A stretch of DNA of 64,000 nucleotides from Dipteronia dyeriana (lineage: Eukaryota > Streptophyta > Magnoliopsida > Sapindales > Sapindaceae): positions 54,412,597-54,476,596 of the forward strand of contig CM065303.1 in NCBI GenBank assembly GCA_032871835.1. The letters are read 5' to 3'. The notes beneath the pieces are model-generated. The model was not told where the DNA came from. It worked only from the letters and a program-made list of their open reading frames with translations, and did not search any database. Positions 22,460 to 34,153 of this stretch are shown one piece after another. The position numbers were made by a program, and so were the translations under genes. The number at the start of each line of letters is the position of its first letter. Within the stretch, counting starts at the first letter, position 1.

Positions 22460-24034
22460 TGAAAAGTCCTCATTTGTTGATTGGCTTATTTTGTGAACAA
22501 CCACATTGTTGGGGTTCATGTAAGGGTAGCTTAGGTTCTCAAGACCTCAAGTGGAGAAGAACCAAAGAAAAAATTCTTGTGCTTACTTACTTTGAAGAGA
22601 TAACTGCACACACTCACATATTCATGAATAACTCTTGATCTTATATGTTGAGTATTTTCTTGTGTGCACTTTAGTTTAAATGACTCTTGTTGACCTATTT
22701 GCATCATGCTATGAAAGTTGTATGTCATGCTAGGCATTAAAATAGGATGAAATTTCATCACTCTTGAACTTTTTGTTTTTGTGCATTTGAGTGTTGAAAA
22801 AATAGGCCTTGCGCTGGTGGTGCGCTACTCGACCAGCGCAACATTCACAGTGGACCGCCGTTAGCCATGCACCACTGAGCTGCTCTGCTGCAACCGCGAG
22901 TAGTTGAAAAATATGGGCGTGCGTTGGTGGTGCGCTACTCGTCTAGCCTAGTCTCACTAGCACAAACATCCCAGAGAATCTGCGCTTGTGTTGCGCTACT
23001 GGGATGCGCCACTCGTCCAGTGCCTGTTTTAAAAATAGGTTGTGCTCTGGTGGTGCTCTACTCGACCAGCGCACGTCACCATCACACACAGAGGAAGCTG
23101 GAACATTTTTTTTTCAAAACGACCTCACTTTGTTTGGATCTTATATATATATAACTCAATGTCTTAAGGTCGTGTATGAGTTCAGAATATTGCATTTCTT
23201 CCTTAGAACACATTTCAAAGGAAAAACACTTCCAAGAACTCATTTTTAATCACTCAAAGCTTTCCCATGAGCATTAAATCTTCATCTTGCATCATCTAAG
23301 TTCATCTAGAGCGCATCTATGGATAGGGTTGCTTTATCACATCTTGTTTGGTAAGTTCTTCACTATCTTCTTACAAGTTAAGTGTTTTGCTTACTAAACC
23401 ATCTCTTTAATTATTTGTATGCTCTTATAACATTCTTAGATAAAAATTAGAGATTGTTGTGATGCCATGATTGAGTGTTGTATTATGATAGCTTTATAGG
23501 ATTGTTTGATCTATGTTTAGCTAAGCTTCTTGAACATGTCATTTAGCTTTTGATATCTAGGATTGTATTTAATTGTCATCTCATTATCCTAGATAAGCAT
23601 ATAGGGTTTCCTAGCCTTGTTTGTTCATTGAATATCATCATATATTCACTTAGGACACTTTATCTCTTCATTGAGAAGTAAGACTTGTGTTGCTTCCAAG
23701 AGTAGGTAGCTTAAAGCACAAGCATGATGAACTAGGTTCACTTATACCTGGATTAGGTAGTGGTGGAGGATTAAACTTGGATTAGGTTGTAATTCCTTTA
23801 TCATTAGTGGATTTGAGGTTCTAGTGTGGCGCACTCATCAGCCCGTGGTTTTTCCCATTTGGAGGGTTTCCACGTATATCTCAAGTGTTTTTACTATTTC
23901 CGCATTTATTACACTTGTAGTATTTTCGTCAACTTGACTCTTAACGAAAATTGGGTAAAAGTTAATTAAAATCTATTCACCCCCCCCCCCCCCCCCCCTC
24001 TAGATTAATATTACAAACCAAATTATTTGTTTCA
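22460..24034 (+). repeat. Element B 5' LTR
   Basis: TGAAAAGTCCTC to TTGTTTCA, 1575 bp. It carries a GC-rich hairpin zone (22812-23085), then a TATATATATA stretch (about 23141), the 'cccgtggtttttcccatt' box (about 23842) and an end motif with about 20 Cs (23979-23998). Confidence 0.92.
22812..23085 (+). repeat. GC-rich hairpin repeats in U3 of LTR B
   Basis: Four related units: arms TGCGCTGGT/ACCAGCGCA around GGTGCGCTACTCG (about 22811), then 'gcgttggtggtgcgctactcg' (about 22922), 'gcgcttgtgttgcgctactgg' (about 22981) and 'tgctctggtggtgctctactcg' (about 23042). They lie just upstream of the TATA-like region. The same units are in the 3' LTR at about 27995-28275. Confidence 0.75.
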
Positions 24035-24035
24035 A

Positions 24036-24050
24036 TTGGTATCAGAGCGA
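24036..24050 (+). other. Element B primer-binding site
   Basis: TTGGTATCAGAGCGA directly after the LTR: a tRNA-iMet-type site, intact in its core. Confidence 0.92.
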
Positions 24051-24160
24051 GTTCCTAGACATACATAGGTGATCCTTGCTCATTTTTGGTGTGTGTTGCA
24101 TTTTATGTGTGTATTGATCATTCATACATTTGCATTCATATCATTCATTCATTAAACATA

Positions 24161-26366
24161 ATGAGTGGAAACGGTGGCAACGAGGGAGCTTCTAGCACTA
24201 GACCTCAACTTCTCATCGGATTGAATTATGCCTCTTGGAAATGCAAGATGGAGTCGTATATTTACCAAATTCATGACAGAGCAAGGATGACGATTGAAGA
24301 TGGCTACACTCCACCCATGATGACTCCTACAGATAAAGGAGATGATGTATTCAAGCCAAAGGCACAGTGGAACGAACAAGAGTTTGAGGCATCGAAGTGG
24401 AATAGGAAGGCAATGCATGCCATCTTATGTGCAATGGATGAGAACCAGTACAAGTTGGTTTAAAACACTAGGATAGCTAAGGAGGCATGGGATATCCTAG
24501 AAGTTGCACATGAGGGAACCGATATGGTTAAAGAGTCGAAGCTTCAAGTTCTCTAACACAATTTGAACTGCTCAAGATGGATGAGAACGAGTGCTTCAAT
24601 GACTTTGAAGTAAGGTTGATGGATAGTGTGAACCAAAGTCATCAACTTGATGATCCTTATTCGAATAAGAGAATCAAGCAAAAGATTATGAGATCTGTAC
24701 CCAAAAGATTTGAGTCTAAGGTGACGGCTTTAGAAGAGAATAATGCTTACAAGGATATGAAGTCGAGTGAAGTGTTTGGGAGGCTATTAGCTTATGAATC
24801 TAGGAAGGGTCTTACCACCACATCTCCTAAAAAGCAAAAGGAATTGCTTTGAAAGCCTCCAAAGTTGAGAAGGAGGAAAGTGATGACTCACATGAGGAAA
24901 TGGCTTTACTAATGAGGAAGTTCAAGAAATTCTACAAGTCTGAGAGGAAAGGTTTCGGATCCAATGGTCAAGACTCGAAGAAAAAGACTCATTTCAAGAA
25001 GTTTGAGCCTAGGGAAGAAAAGACCGAAAGGAAAAGGGTCTGATGTTATGAATGTGGTGGGATAGGTCACTTTTCCCCCGAATGTGCTAACTCGAAGAAG
25101 AAGAAGAAAGGAAAGTTGATGGCCACCTCATCAATTGATAGTGGAAGTGATATCTCCAATAAAGGAGATGATTCTTCTAGTGATGAAGAGAATATTCTTA
25201 ACTACATAGCTTTTGGAGCCTCCTTTGTGGAAGATATAGAAAAAGGCAACAAGGCTTTAGTTTGCAACCTTGAAGAAGGATGTGATGAAAAAGTAGCTAA
25301 GAGAGTGATAAGTGAAGCTACTTATATTGATGATGCCATCATGGCAACAAATGACACTAGTGATGTCTCTAGTGATAAGAGTTCTTCATCTCACTCTACA
25401 AATGGAAATGTAGAGAGTATGAATCTTGAAGGGTTCATTGAGCATTTTCAAAGCTCTAGGTTGAGTATGAAGAAAGAGGTTCAGAAGCTAAAGGAAGAGA
25501 ACCTCAAGCTAACAACCAAAGTGACTCACTTAAGTGAGAAAGTGAAGAATGGAAAAAAAATGGAAGAAAGCTTGAAAGAGGAGCTTAGAGAAGCTAGAGA
25601 GTTGATTGATAAGATGACTTCGAGTACGGAGAAGCTTGACCATATGTTGGGAGTTGGGAAGAAGCCAAGTGACAAGAGAGGTCTAGGGTTTGAAGATGAC
25701 AAGGAGACCTCAACTCCTAGCAAGACAATATTTGTCAAGAGCTTGGACATCAAAGAACCTCTTCCTCCACTTCATCCTAAGAAGAAAATTGAACTAGGAG
25801 AGTGTTCTAGAAATGTCCAAGTTAAGATGGCACCAAGAAGTGAAGCTCAAGCTCAACCAATGAGAACGCTTCAAGCAACTATCCCTCAAACTAAAAGCCA
25901 TCAAGCCAGGAAGCATTTTCTGCATGCTCAACAAAGGAAGCAATCTTCTCCAACTCAACAACAAGGGAGAGGAGAATCAATACCACACAAAAGGAAAGCT
26001 CAAAGACATGGGAAAACACCTTTGTCCTCACAAAGGAATGGTATGACCCCTCATTTTATTCATTCATGTCATTTTTATGGTGTTGATGGTCATATTAGAC
26101 CAAATTGCTTCAAGTACAATAACATGTGTAGAACTAAAAGCATGATTGAAAGAAAAAGGGGTAGAGCCAATATGCATGAGCCTAGGAAAGCTATTGTTAA
26201 TGATCCTAGGAGTAATATGATGATCTTGACCACTAGGAATAACAATATGTCACCTAAGTGGATTAAAAAAGATGAACCCGCTTGTCATTGTGCTAAGTTT
26301 TCACCTATAAGCTCAACTAGGTCCAATGGATTTAGTAGATCTATTGGGATTTGTCACATGGAGTGA
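24161..26366 (+). pseudogene. gag: Element B gag (Sirevirus type, two zinc knuckles)
   Basis: The start at 24161 (MSGNGGNEG) opens the copia Gag N-domain (LNYASWKCKMESYI; EASKWNRKAMHAIL; after a frame change ECFNDFEVRL and MRSVPKRFESKVTALEE). Next are a basic/acidic linker (EEMALLMRKFKKFYKS), knuckle 1 CYECGGIGHFSPEC at 25044, an acidic Ser-rich segment, a coiled coil (KKEVQKLKEENLKLTTKVTH, about 25470-25650), a basic Gln/Pro-rich linker and knuckle 2 CHFYGVDGHIRPNC (about 26066), whose second Cys is Tyr. It ends with KWIKKDE and a stop at 26366. Lesions: stop at 24461, frameshifts near 24555 and 24840, and TGA at 25041 just before knuckle 1. From 25044 to 26366 the frame is open for about 440 codons. 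Confidence 0.88.
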
Positions 26367-27200
26367 TGAGTGGTGGTTTTTGACCCCATAAGGGGAACTC
26401 AAGCAAAGAGAGCTATTGTATAGTTGTTGCATGCAATTTTTTCTTTGAAAATATTTATGCTCCTTTATTGATTGCTTGAGTAGCTTGGTTGCACTTATTA
26501 TAGTAAATTGTATTTTCTTCAATAAGTGTGAACTTTGCTTTGATTACAATCCATGTCATATATATGTTCAAACATGCATTTTTAGACTAGGAGATCTACT
26601 TTGGATGTACATGTTTGAATGACCTAGAATTATCTCCATGACATGATGATTCTTAAATGACATGCTAATAAAAAATGATAAAGCATGATTTGTTGATTGC
26701 AATTGTTAAATGCAACACATTGTGTGAAACATACTAGTGAGACTAAAATGTTTAATTAATGTCTCTCTTTCTTTAGTAGTTGAACATGGCTATTATCATA
26801 TAGGTATCCTCCCGAAAAAATCAAATAGGGTGCAAAGTTGCTCATGCCATGTTTAGTTCTTAAAGTTGGATTTAATGCCTTTAAACTTGATAGTTATAAG
26901 AACTCTTTATCCTTGCTTCTCTCATGACAAATTGTGAAATTGGTTTGAATTATATTGGAAACCTTTATCATTTGCTTTGCCAAATACCATTGTTTTTGGA
27001 CTTGAATGCAACATGTCTTGTATGCAAAGCATTTTTTGATTCACACATCGTCCTTCAATAAATCTCCTTGTGTCTCTTCTATCAATTGAGACTGCATAAA
27101 TGTGGCTTATATAATTATGCAACAATCTTGTATGCTCTTTTCTTTCTTTACCTTGAATGACCTGGTTGGGGACTTCTCCCTTGCCTATATCATGACAAAA
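26367..27200 (+). other. Element B non-coding 3' region
   Basis: No protease, integrase, RT or RNase H motif in any frame; short ORFs only. In an intact Sirevirus the protease would begin here. Confidence 0.6.
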
Positions 27201-27644
27201 ATGGGGGAGTAGCATTGACCTAGCATTGTGATGTTAGGGTAGTAGCATTGACCTAGCATTGTGATGTTAGGGGAGTAGCATGTGTTGGCTTTGAGGGGGA
27301 GCATTGCATGAGTGTACTTGTTTAAGAGGGAGATTACATGTAGGGGGAGTAACCAGTTGAGGGGGAGCATTGCATGCGCATTTCACGATGTCATACTCAT
27401 ATTATTGAATGCAATTGTTTTTGTTTTATATTCACTTGATCATCTCACATGCACTTGGTTGGAAAGTGTATTTGTGCTTACTTTGTCTGTAGGGTTGATA
27501 GTTCTACAAGAGATTGAAGATTTGAAGTTTTTTTTTATGTTTATCTCCTTGTAATGTAGAATATCTTCCCGGTGTTTTTCTGTTTTGTTTTGAGAGGATC
27601 AATGTGAGTGGTGGTTTTATCACGAAATAGCCAAAGGGGGAGAT
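27200..27644 (+). other. Polypurine repeat array before 3' LTR B
   Basis: At least six AGGGGGAG-type motifs (about 27201, 27268, 27293, 27323, 27341, 27358), some within a tandem duplication of 'agtagcattgacctagcatt' (27210-27280). The terminal tract CCAAAGGGGGAGAT (27631-27644) abuts the LTR. Confidence 0.85.
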
Positions 27645-29241
27645 TGAAAAGTCCTCATTTGTTGATTGGCTTATTTCGTGAACAACCACATTGTTGGGGT
27701 TCATGTAAGTGTAGCTTAGGCTCTCAAGACCTCAAGAGGAGAAGCATCAAAGGTAAAATTATTGTGCTTACTTACTTTGAAGAGATAGTTGCACACACTC
27801 ACATATTCATGCATAACTCTTGATCTTATATGTTGAGTGTTTTCTTGTGTGCACTTTAGTTTAAATGACTCTTATTGACCTATTTGCATCTTGCTATGAA
27901 AGTTGTATGTCAAGCTAGGCATTAAAATAGGATGCAATTTCATCACTCTTGAACTTATTGTTTTTTGTGCATTTGAGTGTTGAAAAAATAGGCCTTTCGC
28001 TGGTGGTGCACTACTCGACCAGCGCACCTCACCAGCGCAACATTCACAGTAGATCGCCGCTAGTCATGTGCCACTGAGCTACGCTGCTGTAACCGCATGT
28101 AGTTGAAAAATATGGGTGTTCGCTGGTGGTGCTCTACTCGTCTAGCGCAGCCTCACTAGCATAAACATCCCAAAGAATCTGCGCTTGTGTTGCGCTACTG
28201 GGATGGGCCACTCGTCCAGCGCCTGTTTTAAAATAGGTTGTGGGTTGGTGGTGCGCAACTTGACTAGCGCACGTCACCAGCGCACACAGAGGAAGCTGGA
28301 ACATTTTTTTTCAAAACGACCTCACTTTGTTTGGATCTTATATATATATAACTCAATGCCTTAAGGTCGTGTATGAGTTCAGAATATCACATTTCTTCCT
28401 TAAAACACATTTCAAAAGAAAAACACTTCCAAGAACTCATTTTTAATCACTCAAAGCATTCCCATAAGCATTAAATCTTCATCTTGCATCATCTAAGTTC
28501 ATCTAGAGTGCATCTATGGATAGGGTTGCTTTATCACATCTTGTTTGGTAAGTTCTTCACTATCTTCTTACAAGTTAAGTGTTTTGCTTACTAAACCATC
28601 TCTTTAACTATTTGTATGCTCTTAGAACATTCTTAGATACAAATTAGAGATTGTTGTGATGCCATGATTGAGTGTTGTGTTGTGATAGCTTCATAGGATT
28701 GTTTGATCTATATTTAGCTAAGCTTTTTGAACATGTCATTTAGCTTTTGATATCTAGGATTGTATTTAATTGTCATCTCATTATCCTAGATAAGCATATA
28801 GGGTTTCCTAGCCTTGTTTGTTCATTGAATATCATCATATATTCACTTAGGACACTTTATCTCTTCATTGAGAAGTATGATTTGTGTTGCTTCCGGGAGT
28901 AGGTAGCTTAAAGCACAAGCATGACGAACTAGGTTCACTTATGCCGGATTAGGTAGTAGTGGAGGATTAAACAGGGATTCGGTTGTAATTCCTTTATCAT
29001 TAGTGGATTCGAGGTTCTAGTGTGGTGCACTCATCAGCCCGTGGTTTTTCCCATTTGGAGGGGTTTCCACGTATATCTCAAGTGTTTTTACTATTTCCAC
29101 ATTTATTACACTTGTAGTATCTTTGTAACTAGATAGGGGTATTTTCGTCAACTTGACTCTTAACGAAAATTGGATAAAAGTTAATTAAAATCTATTCACT
29201 CCCCCTCTAGATTAATATTACACACCAAATTATTTGTTTCA
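27645..29241 (+). repeat. Element B 3' LTR
   Basis: TGAAAAGTCCTC to TTGTTTCA, 1597 bp, closely similar to the 5' LTR. The C run here is short (about six Cs, 29200-29206) against about 20 in the 5' copy. Confidence 0.92.
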
Positions 29242-31231
29242 CCCGAGATGCCCATGTGCCATCTCGGAGTAGCATTCTTAAAGGGGGTAGTTTGGTCCTT
29301 TCATGCTCTGTTGTTCCCTATCCTTTATATATCTCTTCACTATCTTATTTGAATCTAAGGAAGAAGAAAATTTAGTGCAGAAAATTTCCAGATTTTTCTC
29401 TCAACTTTGAATCACCATATCTCTCTTATCTCTTATCTCATTTGAGTGATTCAAGTTGGAGAAGTTTTGAATTGAAGTCCTCTATCATCTCCAAGCAACA
29501 TTGGATTCATTTGTTCAAGTTTTCTGGTTGATCGCACTATTTTCGTGACTGCACTCGAAATTGACAAGGTATTTGTTTATCTTTTGTTTTCCTTGATTAT
29601 AATGTTCAAATACCTTGGGTCTTCTTCCTACTTGTGTGTATTTGACTTGAACATATATTGATGAGTGATAGATCTTCAATTAAATGCTAGTTGTGCTTAA
29701 TTAGAAACTTGGTTGTGAGTTAAGTTTCAATCAAACCTATGTTTTCACGTGATTGTGAGTTGTATTGTGCTAGCATCTTACCTAGGACTATTTATGTTTT
29801 GATTGACTTTATTTTCATTATTAATAGTCTTATCATGTGCTAGAACTCATTTGTTGAATAGATCTAGGATTAGCACATTTGATTTTATATTTAAAGTCTA
29901 TTAGAGTTTAATTGACTATTTTGTGAATATATACTCGAAATCATTGCTAGAGATTTGATTGATCATATCTTGTGTTTCTAGCATTTTTGTGTTAGTACTT
30001 AAGTCTTGAATATGTACTTCACAAACATGTTTATTTCAAGCTTTAGTAAAATGAATAAAATCTAGGTTTAAAGTGTGTGTTTGAAAATTTGGCATGCTCT
30101 AGATTTTTATTCATGCATAAGATCTAGACAATCTTGTTTTGTGAACTTTATTGTCTATGTCTAGATCTTCATGGAGTGTACCTAATCCATACATTTCATA
30201 TGCTCATGCATCATCTTGTGTGGTGTCACTTTTGGATTATAAACTAGAAAATATACTTTGTGTGCTCATTGACTAATTCTAATTTCCATAGAATTTGTTG
30301 ATCATCGTATTCTATGATGCGTGCTTGTTTGCGTTTTGCATTCATGATCAGTAAGATGCCTTATGAGAAGGAAGTCTTGACAATAGGTGTGAGACCTATG
30401 TTGTTGAGCATGGAAGTCTTGGCAAGAGGTGGGAGACCTCGGATTGTCAGGCAAAGAAGTCTTGCCCGTGAGGATCCGGAAGGGTGAGCAAGGAAGTCTC
30501 AACTAGAGTCGGGAGGACTCGGATAGTTGAGAAAGAAGTCTTGCATAGGGTCGTGAGGATCCGAAAAGGGTGAGCCAGGAAGTCTTGACAAGAGGTGTGA
30601 GGCATTGGATTGTTGAGCAAGAGGGCGACATCTTCATGAGTAGGATAGGAGGGTAGTTTCTAGGTGAAGGGTTCACTTGAGAGATTGTACTTTTCTTATC
30701 TACTAGTGGATTTTGTTTGCCGATGGTTGCTAACCCGTGGATGTTTCCTCTTCAGAGTTTTACCACTTTATATCTTGTGTTAACTTTTCTATATCCATAT
30801 CTCTCTTATATTGGTAATTGTTATTTGAATAATATGGATGGAACTTTATATGTAAGTTGACTTCCTCACACAATATTGTTTGTATGTGTTAGATAACTTT
30901 GTATCTTGTGATATTCCATTTAAGTTGTAAAGTACCACATTGTAATTCTCTAAGTACAACTTATGGAATTTTGTTCTACATTGAGTATATATTTGTTCAT
31001 AAGATACATTGATTCTTGTTGTATGTTTTGTAGACTAAGAGTGGAGATTTGAGCATACTTGAATATATTGTTTTCCCATAACAATCATGTTGAATGTTAA
31101 TTTGTATGCTTAACAAGGTTTTGTCACTAGTCTCGAAAGATTTGTTAAAAGTGAGAGACAACCTATTCACCCCCCCCCCCCCCCCCCCCCTCCTTTAGGT
31201 TGTTTAGTATAACCTTGTACATATTATTTCA
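29242..31231 (+). repeat. Element A 3' LTR, second part
   Basis: Resumes with CCCGAGATGCCCATG, the second half of the palindrome cut by element B. It contains a TATA-like box at about 29324, the hairpin array (30371-30620) and the end motif with about 20 Cs (31170-31191), ending TTATTTCA at 31231. Confidence 0.9.
30371..30620 (+). repeat. Hairpin array of LTR A, 3' copy
   Basis: Units as in the 5' copy plus one with inner arms GAGTC/GACTC and outer CAACTA/TAGTTG. One unit is shortened after 'cttgcc' (about 30460). Copy number and unit types differ from the 5' LTR of the same element. Confidence 0.8.
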
Positions 31232-32794
31232 GTATGGGCACGTCACAGATTTCGGGAGTATATGATGGAGGTTGCAGAGATGGAGAAGACAACTCATTGT
31301 CTTCTTAGTAGGGTTTGGCCAAGTAGAAGAAGAAAGAAGTTTAGTTTTTCTTTTTCTTTTTCTCTCATTTTGCCTCACAGTCTCTCTGCTTCTATTAGGT
31401 TAGGTTAATTTGTTTTCCGATATTATAACTATATATATTACCAGAAGACTAGGGTTTTAGTGACCCTGTTAATATAGGATTCTAAATCATATATAAATAT
31501 ATATATTGTTACTAAGACTTGAACCCTTGACCTCTCTAAAGAAAATAAAACATAGTCTCTATTATTTTATTCATTTGCTCTTGTCAATGTTCAAACATAT
31601 AAGCTCTAATTAATAATTCTTAATTATTAATTTGTCAATTAAATATTCTTATTATTTATTTATTCATAATTTATTAATTAAATAGTCATGTTATTTAATT
31701 AATTTCCAGAACATATCCAAGTTACTTTCATAACGTAATTAATTTGACCATCTAATTAGTCGTGAGCCTTGTTACCAATAATCGTAAGGGGCTAGTAAAG
31801 GGACCTACTAGACCCACAATTTTGAGCTCTAATAATGCTTAGAAAAATTAATTAAACTCTTTTATTAATATTTCATGATTATTAACTTCGGATTTATTCC
31901 ACTAAAATCCCGGTGGTTGCACTCTCGTAACTGTAGATGTTTTACACAAACCAAAATATCAGTGTCCATCGATATAGTTATTACATATGGTATGATCCTC
32001 CATAAGTAGTTCATAATTAGAGCTATGCCATAAAGTCTGTTATACCTCTCTAATTATATATTTTTCTTTAAGTACCAATGATTCTCTAATGAACAATTAT
32101 ATCCTTCATTCCTTTACGGAAGAAGAAGAGCATTTTTACCGTTTAAATCCCGAATCAACCCATAAGAGAACTACTTCTCTACTTCTCGTAAGAAAGAATG
32201 GATTCCTTTATTATGTGCAGACCTTCCTAACCACAAGCTAAACTGTGATTCCAATATACAGAGTTTTTTATCGGGAATGCTACTCAGATCTCACCCATGG
32301 TATGTTAAAAACCGTGATCAAACCTGAAGAAGTCAGTAAAACACTCAGGATTAAGATCACCCATATACAACCATCATTTGTTGATGTATATGATTCTCTA
32401 TGTGTAACAGATCTTGGTAAGAGATTCATATAGATTGTGGACTAGTCCTATATGATCAGATCCTATATGGTACCTCTATTATCATATCACCAAATGAATA
32501 GTCTAAGATAATACCATCGTACATTACGAAATGAACCACAGCTGTAAATTAACCACAAATAAAGTATACAGTTTTATTCACTCTCTACGGACTCTTTAGA
32601 TTGCATGTCTCTAACATAATATCTCTGTATACGACACTCATATACTCAGTTTGAGATTACATATAGCAATCGTGGATGTTTAGCACATATGATATAAACG
32701 TATGTGTCTTATTTATTGAATGAAATAACCACTTCTTTTAATAATGTTTTTCTGGCATCTACAAATTACAAGCTTTAGGGCATAAATCCCAACA
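31232..32794 (-). repeat. Element C 5' LTR, outer part
   Basis: Continues the LTR interrupted at 15211 (31232-31236 GTATG is the second copy of the target duplication of A) and ends CCCAACA at 32794. The distal half (about 31810-32794) has no counterpart in the truncated left LTR. The ORF at 32245-32433 is a chance frame. Confidence 0.9.
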
Positions 32795-32965
32795 CTAACT
32801 TGAGCAAGGAAGTCATGACTTGGATCGGGGAGATCCGGAAGGTTGAGCGATGAAATTTCTAGAGACATGTGTAGTTTATTTGATAGAAAGAGGCAAGTAT
32901 TTCATTAGTAAAAGGTCAGCGGGTAGGATAAAAGGGATCTCTAATAGGAAGTAGATAATCAGAAG
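32795..32965 (+). repeat. LTR D, right part
   Basis: Continues D after element C: CTAAC, a hairpin unit with inner arms GGATC/GATCC (about 32822-32836), 'aggcaagtatttcattag' and 'gggatctctaataggaagt' as at 4150-4215. It is cut at 32966 by LTR J. Confidence 0.75.
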
Positions 32966-33129
32966 TGAAAATACCTATAAGGTTATATACTTAACAACCT
33001 AGATGGGGTGAAGAGGTTGACACTCTATTTTTAAAACTCTTTCGAGACTTTTTTCAAACACTTGATGAGCATACAAATTAACCTTTATTGTTATGAGAAA
33101 ATAGTTATAATGTATACTCAATTCACCAC
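32966..33129 (-). repeat. LTR J, left part (minus strand)
   Basis: Reads TGAAAATACC at 32966, then the reverse complement of the Sirevirus-like LTR end: AACAACCTAG...GGTGAAGAGGTT and 'ctctttcgagact' (about 33040). It is cut at 33129 by element F; 33125-33129 ACCAC is the target duplication. J resumes at 62334. Confidence 0.8.
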
Positions 33130-33138
33130 TGATCAGTC

Positions 33139-33185
<47 letters not shown>

Positions 33186-34153
33186 TTTCTCCCATATTTC
33201 CTATGTAATAAGCTTGTCTCTCGAGTAATTTAGGTTATTTAATTTGTTTATTGAGCATGTGTAGGTCATTTTTCCTTACATATGTGGTGTTTGGTGATAT
33301 TTGCAAACAATGGAATTAAATGAGAAGATAATGGGCAAATCTATCAACTTCCGCTATGTAGGTCGATACCCGTGAAGTGCTTCAACCGTAGAATATTCAT
33401 CGAAGAAGTCCAGGCGTACCATCTTTCAAGACCGTGGTCCATACAACTTCCTAGTATCAGCCCAAGCTGTGGTTAATGCCGCTGAAACGACCAGACAATA
33501 CAACGTTTGGAGTACCGCGGTCTGTATAAGGTGTCCGTGCCTCTATACAGGGAGCAGCCGTGTGCCTTCCTTGTTTTCTAGGGAATTCTGAAACCCTATT
33601 TGATCGAGGGCCAATATATATTTCTTATTTTTTTTCTACAGAAGAACACACACATTCTAGCATTCTCAACCATTATTCTCTTTCGCAAACACCTACACAA
33701 TTTTATCATCATCTTTACACATCATAAGAGCGAAGATTAAGAAGATTAACAAAATTTTAATTGAAGACTTGAAGTACTCAATGGGTTTTATCTTCTCTGT
33801 TTCTTCTAGTTTTTTTTTCATGATGTGTAACTAATTCTAAAACTAGGGAATCAATGTGAACCTTTTGTGAATGCCATATTTGGATTAATAATATTATTTC
33901 ATCAATTCAATTCTTGACTTATTCATTGTTCTTGTCTTCTTAATCCTCATTAGTCGCAATATTTATTCACACCATAGACCAAAGGTGGATAATTATTTGA
34001 CATGATTTTAGGGTTAAAACTATCTGACAATTAGGGTTAGAGTATTTCAAAACTAATCTTGATTAATGTTCTTTTGAACGATAAATTTTATCTTTAGTAT
34101 AGACCAAGCAAAGTAGAGAATTTGGTTCTTATTTCTTATGCTTAAAGGGTTTC
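33130..34153 (+). repeat. Element F 5' LTR, first part
   Basis: TGATCAGTCTATTATATA start with a (TA)n run (33141-33182). U3 has CG-containing repeats around 'gaccgtggtccatac' and 'agtaccgcggtctg' (33430-33540) and a TATA-like 'caatatatatttc' (about 33612). Cut at 34153 by G (GTTTC at 34149-34153). Confidence 0.9.

Larger units (their letters stand above)
22460..29241 (+). mobile_element. Element B: gag-only Sirevirus-like retrotransposon
   Basis: LTRs 22460-24034 and 27645-29241, target duplication CCTGA (22455-22459) and CCCGA (29242-29246) differing by one C-to-T at a CpG. Between them are a canonical primer-binding site, a broken gag with two zinc knuckles and a coiled coil, about 0.8 kb without coding signal, an array of polypurine motifs and the final polypurine tract. 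No pol domains were seen in any frame. It is the innermost element of nest 1 and should be the youngest there. Confidence 0.9.
15212..31231 (+). mobile_element. Element A: pol-less Sirevirus-like retrotransposon
   Basis: 5' LTR 15212-17935, degenerate primer-binding site, about 3.8 kb internal region, polypurine tract, 3' LTR 21717-22459 plus 29242-31231 (split by element B). Target duplication ATATG/GTATG, one transition apart. The internal region holds only the C-terminal part of a Sirevirus-type Gag, a following conserved domain, conserved non-coding DNA and repeats. No protease, integrase, RT or RNase H signal was seen. Element G has the same layout at another site, so this is a family that spread in the deleted form. 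Confidence 0.85.
11467..32794 (-). mobile_element. Element C: deleted Angela/Tork-like Ty1/copia retrotransposon
   Basis: LTR-bounded element on the minus strand with perfect target duplication CTAAC (11462-11466 and 32795-32799). Order on the minus strand: 5' LTR (32794 to 31232 and 15211 to 14995, split by element A), primer-binding site, about 1.8 kb leader, gag, zinc knuckle, the first residues of protease, then a direct fusion to the middle of the 3' LTR (12236 to 11467). RT, integrase and RNase H are absent, so the element is non-autonomous. The minus-strand LTR start TGTTGGGATTTATGCCCTAA is typical of plant copia LTRs. Confidence 0.85.

Noticed and set aside
25116..26366. 416-residue frame as a host coiled-coil protein gene
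   Set aside because: It sits between two LTRs, continues upstream through a zinc knuckle in the same frame and matches the C-terminal half of a Sirevirus-type Gag.
32245..32433. 62-residue frame as a small gene
   Set aside because: It lies within the 5' LTR of element C and has no domain or conserved start.
33141..33182. (TA)n run as a matrix-attachment or replication-origin signal
   Set aside because: The same run exists in the other LTR of F with another length; it is an LTR microsatellite.
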